64,000 bases of DNA from Aequorivita sublithincola DSM 14238. GTDB lineage: Bacteria > Bacteroidota > Bacteroidia > Flavobacteriales > Flavobacteriaceae. Each line of letters opens with the position of its first letter. Positions within the stretch are counted from its first letter, which is position 1. The DNA is taken from assembly GCF_000265385.1 (NCBI RefSeq), contig NC_018013.1, positions 1,391,001-1,455,000 on the forward strand. Reading direction: 5' to 3'. The position numbers were made by a program, and so were the translations under genes. Of this stretch, positions 16,877 to 26,963 are shown piece by piece. Under the pieces are notes generated by a model. The model did no database searches. It saw nothing but the letters and a program-made list of their open reading frames with translations, and was not told the origin of the DNA.

Positions 16877-17347
16877 ATGGAATTAAGTGCACCTATTATT
16901 GGTCTTATAATATTATTATTAATAGCTGTTCCTGTGGCTTATATGATTATAAACGCATCTGGTACGGACAAAAAAGTAAGAAAATCTGTTTCGCAGCTTT
17001 CACAATCAAATGGTATTAATTTGAAAACCATCGACATTATTGGCAATTGTGTGATTGGTGTGGACGAAGCTTCAAAAAAACTGATTTATACTTCCAAGAA
17101 AAATCCTTCGGGCGATTTTAAGGTTATAAATATGGAAGACGTGAAAGATTGTCGCGCCAAAAGTATTAAGCAATCAGATAAAACCCTTGATTGGGTTGGG
17201 TTGGAGATTGTTGAAAGAACAGGCAAATTCGAAATACCTTTTTATAACGAACACGATGAAGATGAACTATCTACAGATGCTTTTGTTTGTCTTCAAGACG
17301 CAAAACGTTGGGAAAGTACATTACGTCCGCTCTTAAAAGCTTCGTAA
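16877..17347 (+). CDS. Membrane-anchored protein of unknown function
   Basis: A 156-residue protein with one N-terminal transmembrane helix (PIIGLIILLLIAVPVAYMII, residues about 5-25). The soluble domain of about 125 residues faces the cytoplasm if the usual positive-inside rule holds (KKVRKS follows the helix). The soluble part looks like a small beta-rich domain (IGNCVIGVDEASKKLIYTS, WVGLEIVERTGKFEIPFY), perhaps PH-like, but no family is certain. It is a single gene followed by a strong terminator. Confidence 0.7.
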   Translation: MELSAPIIGLIILLLIAVPVAYMIINASGTDKKVRKSVSQLSQSNGINLKTIDIIGNCVIGVDEASKKLIYTSKKNPSGDFKVINMEDVKDCRAKSIKQSDKTLDWVGLEIVERTGKFEIPFYNEHDEDELSTDAFVCLQDAKRWESTLRPLLKAS

Positions 17348-17368
17348 ATAATTTTATTGATTATAAGA

Positions 17369-17394
17369 AAACCGCCCGCTGTGGCGGTTTTTTT
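17369..17394 (+). terminator. Rho-independent terminator
   Basis: AAACCGCC-6-base loop-GGCGGTTT followed by a run of T, 20 bases after the stop codon of the membrane-anchored protein gene. It isolates that gene from the CNNM/CBS protein gene. Confidence 0.85.
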
Positions 17395-17408
17395 ATGCAA
17401 TTAACAAA

Positions 17409-18569
17409 GTGTTTCGACTAAAAGAGTTTGTAAATCTCTATTTTAGTGGAAAATTATCCCAATCCATTATGACCCTATTAATTGTTTATGCAGTTCTTTC
17501 CATTTTCTTTTCGTTTTTATGTTCCATTTTGGAAGCCGCGTTGTTGAGTTTTACCCCAACTTATCTGCGTTTGAAAACTCAAGAAGGAAAGGCTTACGCT
17601 AAGACGCTTACCAATTTTAAGAAAGATATTGACAAGCCTCTAGTTGCTATTTTAACCTTAAACACGTTTGCGCATACGGTAGGGGCAATACTGGTTGGTG
17701 TAGAAGCAGAAAAACTACCTTACAAAATTGAATTTATGGGTATGAATATCGTTGGAGTTGTTTCGGCAATTATGACGATGCTGATTTTAGTGATTTCAGA
17801 AATAATTCCAAAAACTATCGGTGCTACGTATTGGAAAAAATTAGGTCCTTTTACGGCTATGTTTTTAAACGTAATTATTTTTCCACTAAAATATACCGGA
17901 ATTCTATGGGTATTAATGCTCATAACTCGTTTGGTAGGAAAATCTGCTCACGTAAGCACGATGAGCCGGGAGGAATTTATAGCCATTACTGATGCCGCGG
18001 AAGAGGAAGGTGTTTTTGAAGAAAATGAAACTACTGTAATCAAAAATCTGTTGGTTTTTAAAAGTGTGCAAGCAAAAGATGTGATGACGCCATTTACGGT
18101 TGTAACGCTTGAAGATGAAACTATGAGTTTGAAACATTTTCATCAAAGTCATAAAAGCTTAAAATTTTCACGAATTCCGCTGTATAAAAATAAGACGCAT
18201 AACATAACTGGATTTGTGCTTCGGGATGATATTTTAGAGGAAATAGTAGAAGAACGCGGCGATAAATTGCTCAGTGACTTGAAACGGGAAATCTTTGTAG
18301 TTTCCGCAGAAAAACCAATCCCTGAACTTTTTGAAACTTTTATAAAACAGAGGATGCATATTGCTTCTGTTGTAGATGAATTTGGAAATACCATTGGCGT
18401 TGTAACAATGGAAGATATTATTGAAACCCTTTTAGGCCTAGAAATTATGGACGAAAGTGATAATATTGAAGATATGCAACTACAGGCGCGAAAAAACTGG
18501 GAAAAACGCGCAAAACGAATGGGAATACAACTAGATGAAGACGTTGAACCCAAAAAAATGAATGAGTAG
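17409..18569 (+). CDS. CNNM/CBS-domain membrane protein (hemolysin C-like)
   Basis: A 386-residue protein with a DUF21/CNNM transmembrane domain (about 20-190) and a cytoplasmic CBS pair (about 215-345). DUF21 features visible are SILEAALLSFTPTYLR and EIIPKTIGATYW; the CBS region shows DVMTPFTVVTLEDE and HIASVVDEFGNTIGVVTMEDIIETLLG. Relatives act in Mg2+ or other divalent-cation transport. It lacks the CorC/HlyC C-terminal domain seen in its paralogue GldE in this window. The start could be the GTG at 17409 or the ATG at 17469 (MTLLIVYAVL); the longer form puts about 20 residues before the first helix. Confidence 0.88.
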   Translation: MFRLKEFVNLYFSGKLSQSIMTLLIVYAVLSIFFSFLCSILEAALLSFTPTYLRLKTQEGKAYAKTLTNFKKDIDKPLVAILTLNTFAHTVGAILVGVEAEKLPYKIEFMGMNIVGVVSAIMTMLILVISEIIPKTIGATYWKKLGPFTAMFLNVIIFPLKYTGILWVLMLITRLVGKSAHVSTMSREEFIAITDAAEEEGVFEENETTVIKNLLVFKSVQAKDVMTPFTVVTLEDETMSLKHFHQSHKSLKFSRIPLYKNKTHNITGFVLRDDILEEIVEERGDKLLSDLKREIFVVSAEKPIPELFETFIKQRMHIASVVDEFGNTIGVVTMEDIIETLLGLEIMDESDNIEDMQLQARKNWEKRAKRMGIQLDEDVEPKKMNE

Positions 18570-19045
18570 TGGAAACGGCTTTCATCAAAACACCTGTTGG
18601 GATTTTGGAACTTAAAGGAAATTTTGAAGGGCTCTCATCCGTACTTTTTAAAGATGATGAAACGATTGTTATTTCTGAAAAGATTCCAAAAGAACTGAAA
18701 GATGTGGTTGTGCAACTTAAAGAGTATTTTGAAGGAAAGCGGAAGGAATTCAACTTAAAACTTTCCCCAAATGGAACTGATTTCCAAAAACGGGTTTGGA
18801 AAAAATTACAAGAAATTCCTTTTGGAAAAACCGTAAATTATCTACAAATGGCAAACCAACTTGGCGATCCAAAAGTGATTCGTGCGGCGGCTTCTGCAAA
18901 TGGGAAGAATCCTATTTCTATCATTATTCCTTGTCATCGGGTTATTGGTAGTGATGGTTCACTCACGGGTTACGCTGGCGGACTTCATAGGAAAAAGTGG
19001 TTGTTGGAGCTTGAGTATCCTTCGGGGCAGCAATCTTTGTTTTAG
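18569..19045 (+). CDS. ogt: Methylated-DNA--protein-cysteine S-methyltransferase
   Basis: A 158-residue suicide DNA-repair protein that takes the methyl group from O6-methylguanine. The alkyl-acceptor cysteine is Cys122 in the intact IIPCHRVIGSDGS motif, and the helix-turn-helix (VIRAAASANGKNP) with its arginine finger precedes it. Its GTG start overlaps the stop codon of the CNNM gene by one base, so the two are coupled. The length fits the Ogt/AGT C-terminal domain with a short N-terminal lobe. Confidence 0.95.
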   Translation: METAFIKTPVGILELKGNFEGLSSVLFKDDETIVISEKIPKELKDVVVQLKEYFEGKRKEFNLKLSPNGTDFQKRVWKKLQEIPFGKTVNYLQMANQLGDPKVIRAAASANGKNPISIIIPCHRVIGSDGSLTGYAGGLHRKKWLLELEYPSGQQSLF

Positions 19046-19115
19046 AATAAGATATAATGTATCATTTTTTTTCGTAGTTTTAATCTACAACTCCCCAGTT
19101 CAAAATTTCAAAAAA

Positions 19116-19829
19116 ATGATTAAGCGAATAAACTTGGAACATATCCTCTTCTTGGATATTGAAACCGTTCCACAGCATGAAAATTTTGATGAATTGGACG
19201 ACACTTCAAAAACGCTTTGGGAGCTGAAAAGCCATTACCAAAGAAAGGACGAGGTTTCTGCTGAAGAATTTTACGAACGCGCCGGTATTTGGGCAGAATT
19301 TGGTAAAATAGTATGTATTTCCGTGGGTTATTTTGTGTTGAAAGGAGACATTCGAAATTTCCGAGTAACCAGTTTTCACGGTGATGAGGTGAAAATTCTA
19401 AAGGATTTTAAAAACCTTTTGGAAACCCATTTCAACAAACCACATCACGTGCTTTGTGGCCACAACGGCAAGGAATTTGACTTTCCATACATTGCCAGAA
19501 GAATGATTATTAACAGCATAGATATTCCCTTTAAGCTTGATCTTTTCGGAAAAAAACCTTGGGAAGTTCCGCATTTAGACACGTTGGAACTTTGGAAGTT
19601 TGGCGATTACAAAACATTTACTTCTCTTAAACTAATGGCACACGTTCTGGGAATCCCTTCCCCAAAAGACGATATAGACGGTAGCCAAGTGCGAAGTGTT
19701 TTTTACGAAGAAAAGGATATTGACAGAATCGTCATTTATTGCGAAAAAGACACCATAACCGTTGCCCAAATTCTTCTTCGTCTTCGTAATGAAGATATCT
19801 TAAGCGATGACGAAATACTTTCTGTTTAG
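19116..19829 (+). CDS. Predicted 3'-5' exonuclease, DNA polymerase B exonuclease-like
   Basis: A 237-residue DnaQ-fold protein. Exonuclease motifs are Exo I FLDIETVPQ, Exo II GHNGKEFDFPYIARR and Exo III YCEKDTITVAQI, giving the acidic residues needed for two-metal catalysis. It matches the stand-alone PolB-like exonuclease family common in Bacteroidota. I place the start at the ATG at 19116 (MIKRINLEHILFLDIE). The frame stays open much further upstream, but that part overlaps ogt and does not look like protein. Role in repair or RNA/DNA processing is unproven. Confidence 0.88.
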   Translation: MIKRINLEHILFLDIETVPQHENFDELDDTSKTLWELKSHYQRKDEVSAEEFYERAGIWAEFGKIVCISVGYFVLKGDIRNFRVTSFHGDEVKILKDFKNLLETHFNKPHHVLCGHNGKEFDFPYIARRMIINSIDIPFKLDLFGKKPWEVPHLDTLELWKFGDYKTFTSLKLMAHVLGIPSPKDDIDGSQVRSVFYEEKDIDRIVIYCEKDTITVAQILLRLRNEDILSDDEILSV

Positions 19830-19924
19830 CGAATATCTTGTCTCTTTTAGTGCCTTGGTAATAAAGTATAATTCGTAGAATTTAAGCCATAATATGGCAA
19901 TTCGGTTTTCTTCATAATTTTTGG

Positions 19925-19932
19925 TAGATTTG
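19925..19932 (+). promoter_or_regulatory. -7 element TAGATTTG for the repeat lipoprotein
   Basis: An exact TAnnTTTG match 26 bases upstream of the ATG at 19959. A weak TTCGG stands at the expected -33 position. Confidence 0.45.
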
Positions 19933-19958
19933 TCGGTCATAATTAAACAGTTACTTCT

Positions 19959-20381
19959 ATGACAATTTCAAGATTCCATTCAAAATCATTTTTAATAGTT
20001 TTGTTAGTTTCGGCTACCTTTTTTATTTCCTGTAAGGATAAAGAAACAACTACCGAGACTACAAATACAGTACAAGAAGCAACTCTTGAACAGAAAAAAC
20101 AAGCTTTGCAAAATGTTGCACCATCAACAACACAAACCTCAACAAATGGCGATTTAGCTTTAAACCCAGCACACGGTCAGCCAGGACACGACTGTGCTAT
20201 TCCAGTAGGAGCACCTTTAAATGGTGGCGGCGCTACTCCAGCACCTACAACAAATCAAACTATACAAGTAAACGGTGGAGGGAACGCTAGTCCTATAAAA
20301 GCTTCAACAGGCGCTGGTATTAATCCAGCACACGGGCAACCAGGACATAGATGTGATATAAAAGTGGGTGATCCATTATAA
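19959..20381 (+). CDS. Lipoprotein with two NPAHGQPGHxCxIxVGxPL repeats
   Basis: A 140-residue lipoprotein. The lipobox is FISC with lipidated Cys25, after a signal peptide rich in hydrophobic residues. The mature part is a Thr/Gln/Glu-rich low-complexity chain carrying two copies of NPAHGQPGHxCxIxVGxPL, one mid-protein (residues about 69-87) and one at the extreme C-terminus. Each copy has two histidines and one cysteine. The repeat unit recurs in short exported proteins of Flavobacteriaceae, as I recall, but has no known function. Metal or cofactor binding is a guess from the His/Cys content. It has its own promoter and terminator. Confidence 0.8.
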   Translation: MTISRFHSKSFLIVLLVSATFFISCKDKETTTETTNTVQEATLEQKKQALQNVAPSTTQTSTNGDLALNPAHGQPGHDCAIPVGAPLNGGGATPAPTTNQTIQVNGGGNASPIKASTGAGINPAHGQPGHRCDIKVGDPL

Positions 20382-20403
20382 ATTATAAATAATTTTAAAA
20401 AAG

Positions 20404-20437
20404 AAGAGGCCAGTTTCGATTTTGAAGCTGGCCTCTT
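20404..20437. terminator. Bidirectional terminator between convergent genes
   Basis: A 14-base stem AAGAGGCCAGTTTC / GAAGCTGGCCTCTT (one G-T pair) with a 6-base loop. The minus strand has a good T-run after it, serving the M4 protease gene; the plus-strand T content is weaker. Confidence 0.85.
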
Positions 20438-20457
20438 TGTTTATCAATACTAAATAA

Positions 20458-23400
20458 TTATTCTTTTACAAAACGTTTCATAATTTTGTTTGCTTCTGTG
20501 CTTACTTCAAGCATATAAACTCCACTTTGCAAGTTTGAAACATCTAAGTTTTCAGTAAATGTTCCTTTGCTCACAACTTGTCCCATAAGATTATAAACTA
20601 CATAATCTTTGCCAGTTGCCTCAGTTAACGCAATATTTAAAGTATGTTTTGCTGGGTTTGGAAATAGGGTAATTTCTGAAGAAACAAGGCTGTTGCCTTC
20701 AGTAAATCCTTGAGGCGCAACGTTGCTTCCTACAATAACTGTATAGTCTTCCACTTCACCATAACTAAAGGTTTCACAAGAATCTTGCGATGAATTATAT
20801 TTCATAGAAACACGCATTCTTGTTGGCCCTGCGAGTGCAGAAGTAGGAACAGAGAAAGTCGCGCTTAGAGTGCCACTGCTTCTAGATGAACCACTAACCA
20901 TTAATTCGTTGGAATCAAAAGTTCCATTTTTGTTATAATCGATCCAAATTTTCCAGTATTCATTGTAACTGCTGCCAGAGAAACCTGCACTTATTTGAAT
21001 GGTATTGGAACCATAAGGCAGGTTAGCAGAAAGGTTAGTATTATCCTTATAGCCACCATCGTTACCGGAAGATTTAGTCATATTGTTTAGTTTTACATAA
21101 TCTATCCACTCATAACTTGAAGTATTTCCTTTGGAGATACAATAACTAACAGAGGTAGAAAGTGTAGTGACATTTACTGTATTGCTGAAACCAGAATTGT
21201 TTCCAGCAGCATCGTGTGCACGAACCTTAAAAGAATAAGCGGTTGCAGGAGACAAGCCAGTAATATTTGCTGAAGTTCCTGTAACGGTTCCTAAATTTGA
21301 ACTACCTTGGAAAACATCATAACCCGTTACACCTACATTATCTGTAGAAGCATTCCACGAAAGTGAAAGCGTAGTTTGCGCGATATTTGAAGCCACCAAG
21401 TTTGCAGGCGCCGTTGGAGCCTGTGTATCTGGTCCAGCGCCACCTAAGTTAATAGTATAGTCTTCAACTTCACCATAACTGAAAGTTTCACAAGAAGTTG
21501 GAATTCCGTTGTATTTCATAGAAACTCGCATTCTGGTTGCTCCACTCGCAGCTCCAGAAGGCACAGTAAATGTTCCGCTATTCGGGGTATTTGTTGAAGC
21601 GGCTTTAGACCAAACCAATTCGCCCGCATCACCAAAATCCTTATCACCGTTATAGTCAATCCAAACTGCATAGCCTTCATTATAAGTACTACCAGTCCAA
21701 GTTGGAGTAACAGTAATTGTGTAGGTTGAACCTACACTTAAAGAAGTAGAAATACTGGTAAAATCTGAATATTTCTGCGCTCCAGAAGCATTGTTAATAG
21801 TGTTTAATTGAACACGACTTATGTATTCATCATTTACATTGTTTCCTTGAGAAGCACAATATTCGCTTCCGCCACCGCCACCGCCGTAAGCAGCACCTAC
21901 ACCAACTGCATACCACGCGTTTGTGGTTGCAATTTCCTCAGCACTTCCAGCGCCATATAAATCTTTTGCAGCTTGGATAGCACCATTTCTGGCATCGCTG
22001 TATTGTGAGTTTGCATTCAAGTAAACAGTAAGGTTTCTATATGCAATAGCTCCAGCTTTGTCCATCCCGATTCCAGAAACATTGTAGCTGTTTCCTTTAT
22101 CGTTTGTGCCACTTTTACCTACGCTTAAAACATAAAACCAAAAATTTTGTACTCCTGAATTTGTATGAACTCCACCAGAATCTCCAGAACCGGAATACCA
22201 ATTGGTTCCTTGATAGGTGTCTGGATCGCCATAAGCATTCGGATTGCTCATAGAGCGTAATGCGCCACCGCTTCCGCCAGCGCCAATGTCATCGCCCATT
22301 AACCAATCATTACTTCCTGACGCAAATTTTTCAATAGATTCACCAAAAATATCTGAAAACGATTCGTTCAAAGCTCCAGATTGGTAGCTGTAAACAAGGT
22401 TTGCAGAATACTCCGTAACGCCGTGGCTTATTTCATGACCGCAAATGTCTAGCGAAACCAATGGTCCATATTGAGTGCCATTACCGTCGCCATAGGTCAT
22501 TCTGCTTCCATCCCAAAAGGCGTTTACATAGTTAGTGGAATAACTTACGTAGCTTTTAATAACACCACCGGTATTGTTATAAGAATTTCTACCATATTTC
22601 TGAGAAAAATATTTATAGGTGCGTTCTGCGCCAAAATGAGCCTGAACACCTGTTGGGTTTGAAGTGAAGTTGGTTGAACTGCTCGTTACATCCACAGCAT
22701 TGTTGTAGTTGGTGCCATTGTTCAAATCATAAGTTTGAATTCCACCGCCGTCCGCTGTTTGACGTAAACGGTATGGCCCAGCTGAATTATCCGCAGTAAA
22801 CGAAACATTACCGTTATAAAGACTGGTTCCTGTTGCTGGAACATTGGCGTGATGGATTCTTTTGTTTTCCATTATAAACTGACCAGTTTTGGCGTCAACA
22901 TACACATCAGCTCTGTAAAGAGGGGCGATTGCATAAATGTCAAATTTATAAGCTAAACGGTTAGTTTCGGTAATGTTTTCAAATGAAGGTAAAATAACCA
23001 ACTCGCCGGTTGGTTTTTTATAATTGTCAGCCAATGCGGCTTCTGCAGCGTTTTGCCACATATATTTTGAAGCTCCAACATGGGCAATCGCACTGTTTAA
23101 AGCTTGCGAATTGCTAATTGAAGGCGTTACATTAAAATCTTCTGCAATGGATGAGTAAGAAGAATTTAAAGTTTGAACAGTTCCATTTTTGCTACTCAAT
23201 GTTGCGGTTGCAAATTCAACTTTAACACCTTTAAAATACTGTTGCATTTTGTGGTGTGTAAACCCTAAAGGGTCTTGTTCTTGCTTTAATGTGGTGAAGG
23301 AAGTTTCCGAGGGGGGATTTAAAACTTCTTTAAAAATTTGAGTAGCATTTTGAAGAGAATACGATTGTGAGGCATCAAAAACTACTAGACTTGGTGGTTG

Positions 23401-23505
23401 CTTAACGTTTCTCTTTTCATCTTTTTTGTTTTGGGCAGAAACGACCGCCGAAAACGCAAAGATTAATAATGAAAACAGAAAAACGAATTTGTTAATTTTT
23501 TTCAT
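20458..23505 (-). CDS. Secreted M4 (thermolysin-like) metalloprotease with GEVED and FN3 domains and T9SS sorting domain
   Basis: A 1015-residue extracellular protease. In order: signal peptide (1-24), FTP/PepSY-type propeptide (to about 215), and an M4 catalytic domain. The zinc site is HEISH (His357, Glu358, His361) with Glu381 in GALNESFSD exactly 20 residues later, as in thermolysin. Then a GEVED domain, one fibronectin III domain (about 695-780), a second GEVED domain and a C-terminal T9SS sorting domain ([16 protein letters not shown]...[10 protein letters not shown]...KMKRFVKE type). The two GEVED copies, each with GEVEDYT, likely bind or present substrate. Predicted role: degradation of external protein. 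It is a single gene bounded by a terminator. Confidence 0.95.
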   Translation of the reverse strand: MKKINKFVFLFSLLIFAFSAVVSAQNKKDEKRNVKQPPSLVVFDASQSYSLQNATQIFKEVLNPPSETSFTTLKQEQDPLGFTHHKMQQYFKGVKVEFATATLSSKNGTVQTLNSSYSSIAEDFNVTPSISNSQALNSAIAHVGASKYMWQNAAEAALADNYKKPTGELVILPSFENITETNRLAYKFDIYAIAPLYRADVYVDAKTGQFIMENKRIHHANVPATGTSLYNGNVSFTADNSAGPYRLRQTADGGGIQTYDLNNGTNYNNAVDVTSSSTNFTSNPTGVQAHFGAERTYKYFSQKYGRNSYNNTGGVIKSYVSYSTNYVNAFWDGSRMTYGDGNGTQYGPLVSLDICGHEISHGVTEYSANLVYSYQSGALNESFSDIFGESIEKFASGSNDWLMGDDIGAGGSGGALRSMSNPNAYGDPDTYQGTNWYSGSGDSGGVHTNSGVQNFWFYVLSVGKSGTNDKGNSYNVSGIGMDKAGAIAYRNLTVYLNANSQYSDARNGAIQAAKDLYGAGSAEEIATTNAWYAVGVGAAYGGGGGGSEYCASQGNNVNDEYISRVQLNTINNASGAQKYSDFTSISTSLSVGSTYTITVTPTWTGSTYNEGYAVWIDYNGDKDFGDAGELVWSKAASTNTPNSGTFTVPSGAASGATRMRVSMKYNGIPTSCETFSYGEVEDYTINLGGAGPDTQAPTAPANLVASNIAQTTLSLSWNASTDNVGVTGYDVFQGSSNLGTVTGTSANITGLSPATAYSFKVRAHDAAGNNSGFSNTVNVTTLSTSVSYCISKGNTSSYEWIDYVKLNNMTKSSGNDGGYKDNTNLSANLPYGSNTIQISAGFSGSSYNEYWKIWIDYNKNGTFDSNELMVSGSSRSSGTLSATFSVPTSALAGPTRMRVSMKYNSSQDSCETFSYGEVEDYTVIVGSNVAPQGFTEGNSLVSSEITLFPNPAKHTLNIALTEATGKDYVVYNLMGQVVSKGTFTENLDVSNLQSGVYMLEVSTEANKIMKRFVKE

Positions 23506-23633
23506 GATAATTAAGATTAAGTGAATAAAAAGGTTTGTTGTTTTATTAAAAACATATAAAAGAACAACAATTATTGCGAAAATAAAATTTTATTCGACGA
23601 ACTGCAGTTAAAAAAATATTCCATTGATTGTTC

Positions 23634-23641
23634 TATCTTTG
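23634..23641 (+). promoter_or_regulatory. -7 element TATCTTTG immediately before the ABC ATPase gene
   Basis: An exact TAnnTTTG match ending 2 bases before the ATG at 23644 and 5 before the ATG at 23647. Transcription from it would begin at or after the first ATG, favouring the second as the true, leaderless start. No clear -33 element. Confidence 0.45.
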
Positions 23642-23643
23642 AA

Positions 23644-25335
23644 ATGATGAAAAATTCACCTTTATTATCGGTTGAAGAGCTTATTGTTTCCTTCGGAAAT
23701 AAGGAAAGTAGCCTTGAGGTTTTGCACGCTATTTCTTTTGAAGTTTTTGAAAATGAAATTCTAGGAATTGTAGGCGAATCTGGCTCAGGGAAGTCCGTAA
23801 CCTCACTCTCTATTATGGGTTTGTTGCCCAAAAAGCAATCACAGTTGTCTGGAAAAATTTTATTTGAAGAAAAAGATCTTCTGAAAACGAATGAAAAGGA
23901 ATTCAGAAAAATTCGCGGAAGTGAAATAGCCATGATTTTTCAGGAACCGATGAGTGCGCTAAATCCGTCACTTAAATGTGGTTTTCAAGTTTCAGAAATA
24001 CTTCAACTTCACTTAAAGATGAATGCTTCCGAAGCAAAAAAGGAAACCATTTCATTGTTCGAAAAAGTAAAATTGCCTCGTCCCAACGAAATTTTCAACA
24101 GCTATCCGCACCAAATTAGTGGCGGACAAATGCAGCGTGTTATGATTGCTATGGCGATTGCTTGCAAACCAAAATTACTTATTGCAGACGAACCAACAAC
24201 GGCCCTAGATGTAACTGTTCAAAAGGAAATAATTTCACTTTTACAATCAATTCAACAAGAAACAAAAATGGCGCTGCTTTTTATTTCGCACGATTTAAGT
24301 TTGGTTTCTGAAATCGCCGATAGGGTTGTGGTAATGTATAAAGGCGATATCGTTGAAAATGCAACAACTATTGAAATTTTCAAAAACCCAAAAGCTGAAT
24401 ATACAAAAGCACTTTTGGCTTCGCGACCTTCATTAAAAGTTAGATTGGCAAAATTGCCGACTATTGCTTCTATTGCAGATAAAAGCTTTAAGCCAAGAGA
24501 AGTAAAAGCCGTGGAACGCGCTAAAAGGCACAAGCAAATTTATACCCAAAAACCACTATTGGAAATAACCAATTTGGAAAAATACTATTTCAGTAACGTT
24601 GGAATGTTCGCGAAAAAGAAAATCGTAAAGGCGGTTGATGAGGTTAGTTTTTCAGTTTTTGAAGGCGAAACATTAGGCTTAGTTGGGGAATCTGGCTGCG
24701 GAAAATCTACCTTAGGAAGAACAATTCTTCAACTGGAAAAAGCGACGTCAGGAAGCATAAAATATAGAGGAAAAGAACTTACAAAACTTTCTAAAACGGA
24801 AATCAGAAACCTTCGGAAAGAAATACAGATTATTTTTCAAGACCCTTATTCATCATTAAATCCGCGTTTAATGATTGGTCAAGCTTTGATGGAACCAATG
24901 GAAGTTCATAAACTGGGAAAAAATAGAAAAGAAAGAAAAGAGCGTGTGCTTGCGCTCCTCGATAGAGTAGGTTTAGATGAAACTTATTTTTACAGATACC
25001 CGCATGAACTTTCTGGTGGACAACGCCAAAGGGTTGGAATAGCCCGCACTATTGCCATAGAACCTAAATTAGTTATTTGTGATGAATCTGTTTCCGCTTT
25101 GGATATTTCGGTGCAAGCACAGGTTTTGAACTTACTAAACGAACTGAAAAATGATTTTGGCTTCACCTATATATTTATCTCGCACGATTTGGCCGTGGTA
25201 AAATATATGTCGGATCAACTTTTGGTAATGAACAAAGGAAAAATAGAAGAAATAGGCGATGCAGATGAAATCTACGAAAATCCGCAAACAGAATATTCAA
25301 AGAAACTGATTGAAGCGATTCCTACTGGGATTTAA
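23644..25335 (+). CDS. Double ABC ATPase of oligopeptide/nickel (Opp/Dpp) type
   Basis: A 563-residue fusion of two nucleotide-binding domains. The first has GESGSGKS, signature ISGGQMQR and Walker [13 protein letters not shown]; the second has [16 protein letters not shown] and [12 protein letters not shown]. The layout is that of DppD-DppF fusions such as YejF, which drive peptide uptake through separate permeases. No permease or binding-protein gene is adjacent, so the partners lie elsewhere. Start codons ATG-ATG at 23644 and 23647 are both possible; the adjoining promoter favours the second. Confidence 0.93.
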   Translation: MMKNSPLLSVEELIVSFGNKESSLEVLHAISFEVFENEILGIVGESGSGKSVTSLSIMGLLPKKQSQLSGKILFEEKDLLKTNEKEFRKIRGSEIAMIFQEPMSALNPSLKCGFQVSEILQLHLKMNASEAKKETISLFEKVKLPRPNEIFNSYPHQISGGQMQRVMIAMAIACKPKLLIADEPTTALDVTVQKEIISLLQSIQQETKMALLFISHDLSLVSEIADRVVVMYKGDIVENATTIEIFKNPKAEYTKALLASRPSLKVRLAKLPTIASIADKSFKPREVKAVERAKRHKQIYTQKPLLEITNLEKYYFSNVGMFAKKKIVKAVDEVSFSVFEGETLGLVGESGCGKSTLGRTILQLEKATSGSIKYRGKELTKLSKTEIRNLRKEIQIIFQDPYSSLNPRLMIGQALMEPMEVHKLGKNRKERKERVLALLDRVGLDETYFYRYPHELSGGQRQRVGIARTIAIEPKLVICDESVSALDISVQAQVLNLLNELKNDFGFTYIFISHDLAVVKYMSDQLLVMNKGKIEEIGDADEIYENPQTEYSKKLIEAIPTGI

Positions 25336-25351
25336 GAATCTGAAAAATAAA

Positions 25352-25374
25352 AAAACCATGAAATTCATGGTTTT
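25352..25374. terminator. Bidirectional terminator
   Basis: An AAAACCATGAA / TTCATGGTTTT hairpin between the convergent ABC ATPase and CoA-transferase B genes, with A-runs before and T-runs after it. Confidence 0.75.
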
Positions 25375-25398
25375 ATAAAGTTAGGATATATGTTGTTA

Positions 25399-26055
25399 CT
25401 AAAATTTCATCTCAGGAATATCGCCGTCAATAATTAGAGCTCCTTCGGTGGCTTTTTGAATTTCCTCAACTGAAACTCCTGGAGCACGTTCTAAAAGATG
25501 AAATTTTCCATCCCGGATTTCCAAAACTGCAAGGTTGCTTACTATTTTCTTAACACAAGCTACGCCTGTTAATGGCAAGCTACATTCTTTTAAAAGTTTA
25601 GATTCGCCTTCACGGTTGGTGTGCATCATTGCCACAATTATATTTTCTGCAGAAGCAACCAAGTCCATCGCGCCGCCCATTCCTTTTACCATTTTGCCAG
25701 GAATTTTCCAGTTAGCAATGTCGCCATTTTGTGAAACTTCCATTGCGCCAAGAATTGTAAGATCCACGTGTTGGCCACGAATCATTCCAAAACTCATAGC
25801 AGAATCAAAGTATGAAGCTCCGGGCAAAGCCGTGATAGTTTGCTTTCCGGCATTTATTAAATCTGGATCTTCTTCACCTTCAAAAGGAAAAGGACCCATC
25901 CCGAGAATTCCGTTTTCGCTTTGGAATTCTACATTTATATCGTCGCGTACAAAGTTGGCAACCAAAGTTGGAATTCCGATTCCTAAGTTAACGTAGTAGC
26001 GGTCTTTTACTTCTTTTGCGATGCGTTGTGCTATTTGTTCTTTTGAAAGTGCCAT
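25399..26055 (-). CDS. scoB: 3-oxoacid CoA-transferase, subunit B
   Basis: A 218-residue beta subunit of a family I CoA-transferase that moves CoA from succinyl-CoA to acetoacetate or related 3-oxoacids. The catalytic glutamate lies in the SENGILGMGP motif, and the N-terminal block YVNLGIGIPTLVANF is typical. It follows the A subunit gene on the same strand after 86 bases. That gap contains a dispersed inverted repeat, an unusually large separation for this obligate heterodimer. Confidence 0.94.
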   Translation of the reverse strand: MALSKEQIAQRIAKEVKDRYYVNLGIGIPTLVANFVRDDINVEFQSENGILGMGPFPFEGEEDPDLINAGKQTITALPGASYFDSAMSFGMIRGQHVDLTILGAMEVSQNGDIANWKIPGKMVKGMGGAMDLVASAENIIVAMMHTNREGESKLLKECSLPLTGVACVKKIVSNLAVLEIRDGKFHLLERAPGVSVEEIQKATEGALIIDGDIPEMKF

Positions 26056-26090
26056 AATTAATTTGATGATTTGCTGATTTCCTCTTTACT

Positions 26091-26132
26091 CTCTGTGACT
26101 TTGTGGTGAAAAATAACCAAAGAGGCACAGAG
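26091..26132. repeat. Inverted repeat of the ACCACAAAGAG-CACAAAG class
   Basis: Left arm CTCTGTGACTTTGTGGT (26091-26107) and right arm ACCAAAGAGGCACAGAG (26116-26132) pair imperfectly around an AT-rich loop. A related element stands at 57707-57792. It separates scoA from scoB. Confidence 0.7.
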
Positions 26133-26141
26133 GACACTGAG

Positions 26142-26840
26142 TTATTTTTTTCTAACGGTTAATTGCTCAATCCTTTTTTCATATTTTTCACCTTGAAATA
26201 TTCTTTGAATAAATATTCCTGGAATATGAATTTGGTTAGGATCTAGTTCGCCAGCGGGAACCAATTCTTCCACTTCGGCAACCGTTATTTTTCCGGCGCC
26301 GCACATTGCTGGATTGAAATTTCTTGCGGTTCCTTTAAAGATGAGGTTTCCGGCTTCGTCGCCTTTCCAAGCTTTTACGAAAGAAAAATCTACTTCAAAA
26401 GCTTTTTCCAGAACGTACATTTTTCCGTGAAATTCTCGTGTTTCTTTTCCTTCGGCTACTTCTGTTCCGAAACCTGCAGGAGTAAAAAAGGCTGGAATTC
26501 CACTTCTTGCAGCTTCACAACGTTGTGCTAATGTTCCTTGTGGAACTAGCTCCACCTCCATTTCGCCGCTGAGCATTTGGCGCTCAAACTCTGCGTTTTC
26601 ACCTACATAAGACGAAATCATTTTCTTTATTTGATGCTTTTTTAGAAGAAGACCAAGTCCAAAATCATCTACACCTGCATTGTTTGAAATACAAGTAACG
26701 CCTTGAATATTTTTTCGAACCAATTCTGAGATAATATTTTCGGGGATGCCACAAAGCCCGAAACCACCGAGCATAAAGGTCATTCCGTCTTCAATACCTT
26801 CACAGGCTTCGCGAACGTTTGCAACTGTCTTTTTTATCAT
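26142..26840 (-). CDS. scoA: 3-oxoacid CoA-transferase, subunit A
   Basis: A 232-residue alpha subunit of the same CoA-transferase. The glycine-rich CoA-binding loop [12 protein letters not shown] and the downstream [15 protein letters not shown] and PAGFGT motifs are all present. With scoB it should allow use or formation of acetoacetate. The start ATG at 26840 follows a hairpin repeat that ends the PBP1A transcription unit, so a separate promoter is expected; none is obvious. Confidence 0.94.
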   Translation of the reverse strand: MIKKTVANVREACEGIEDGMTFMLGGFGLCGIPENIISELVRKNIQGVTCISNNAGVDDFGLGLLLKKHQIKKMISSYVGENAEFERQMLSGEMEVELVPQGTLAQRCEAARSGIPAFFTPAGFGTEVAEGKETREFHGKMYVLEKAFEVDFSFVKAWKGDEAGNLIFKGTARNFNPAMCGAGKITVAEVEELVPAGELDPNQIHIPGIFIQRIFQGEKYEKRIEQLTVRKK

Positions 26841-26874
26841 TTTTTAATTTTTCTTAAAATTACAAAATTTCAAT

Positions 26875-26933
26875 TTATAAAAAAACCTCATAGTGTCATT
26901 GCAAGGCACGAAGCAATCTCATCTATGAGGTTT
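26875..26933 (-). terminator. Terminator built from a dispersed GTCATTGC repeat, downstream of the PBP1A gene
   Basis: Arms AAACCTCATAG (26883-26893) and CTATGAGGTTT (26923-26933) pair perfectly around the core GTCATTGCAAGGCACGAAGC, continuing AATCTC. On the minus strand the stem is followed by a run of seven T. It therefore has terminator form for the upstream ricT-gldH-PBP1A operon while being a member of the repeat family also seen at 10821-10871. Confidence 0.75.
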
Positions 26934-26963
26934 ATTCCCCTATAATCGGGAAGAATATAAGGA

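Noticed and set aside
18882..19115. Upstream extension of the PolB-like exonuclease frame, overlapping ogt
   Set aside because: It overlaps the C-terminal half of ogt out of frame, is hydrophobic without a signal peptide pattern, and the ATG at 19116 gives the family N-terminus.
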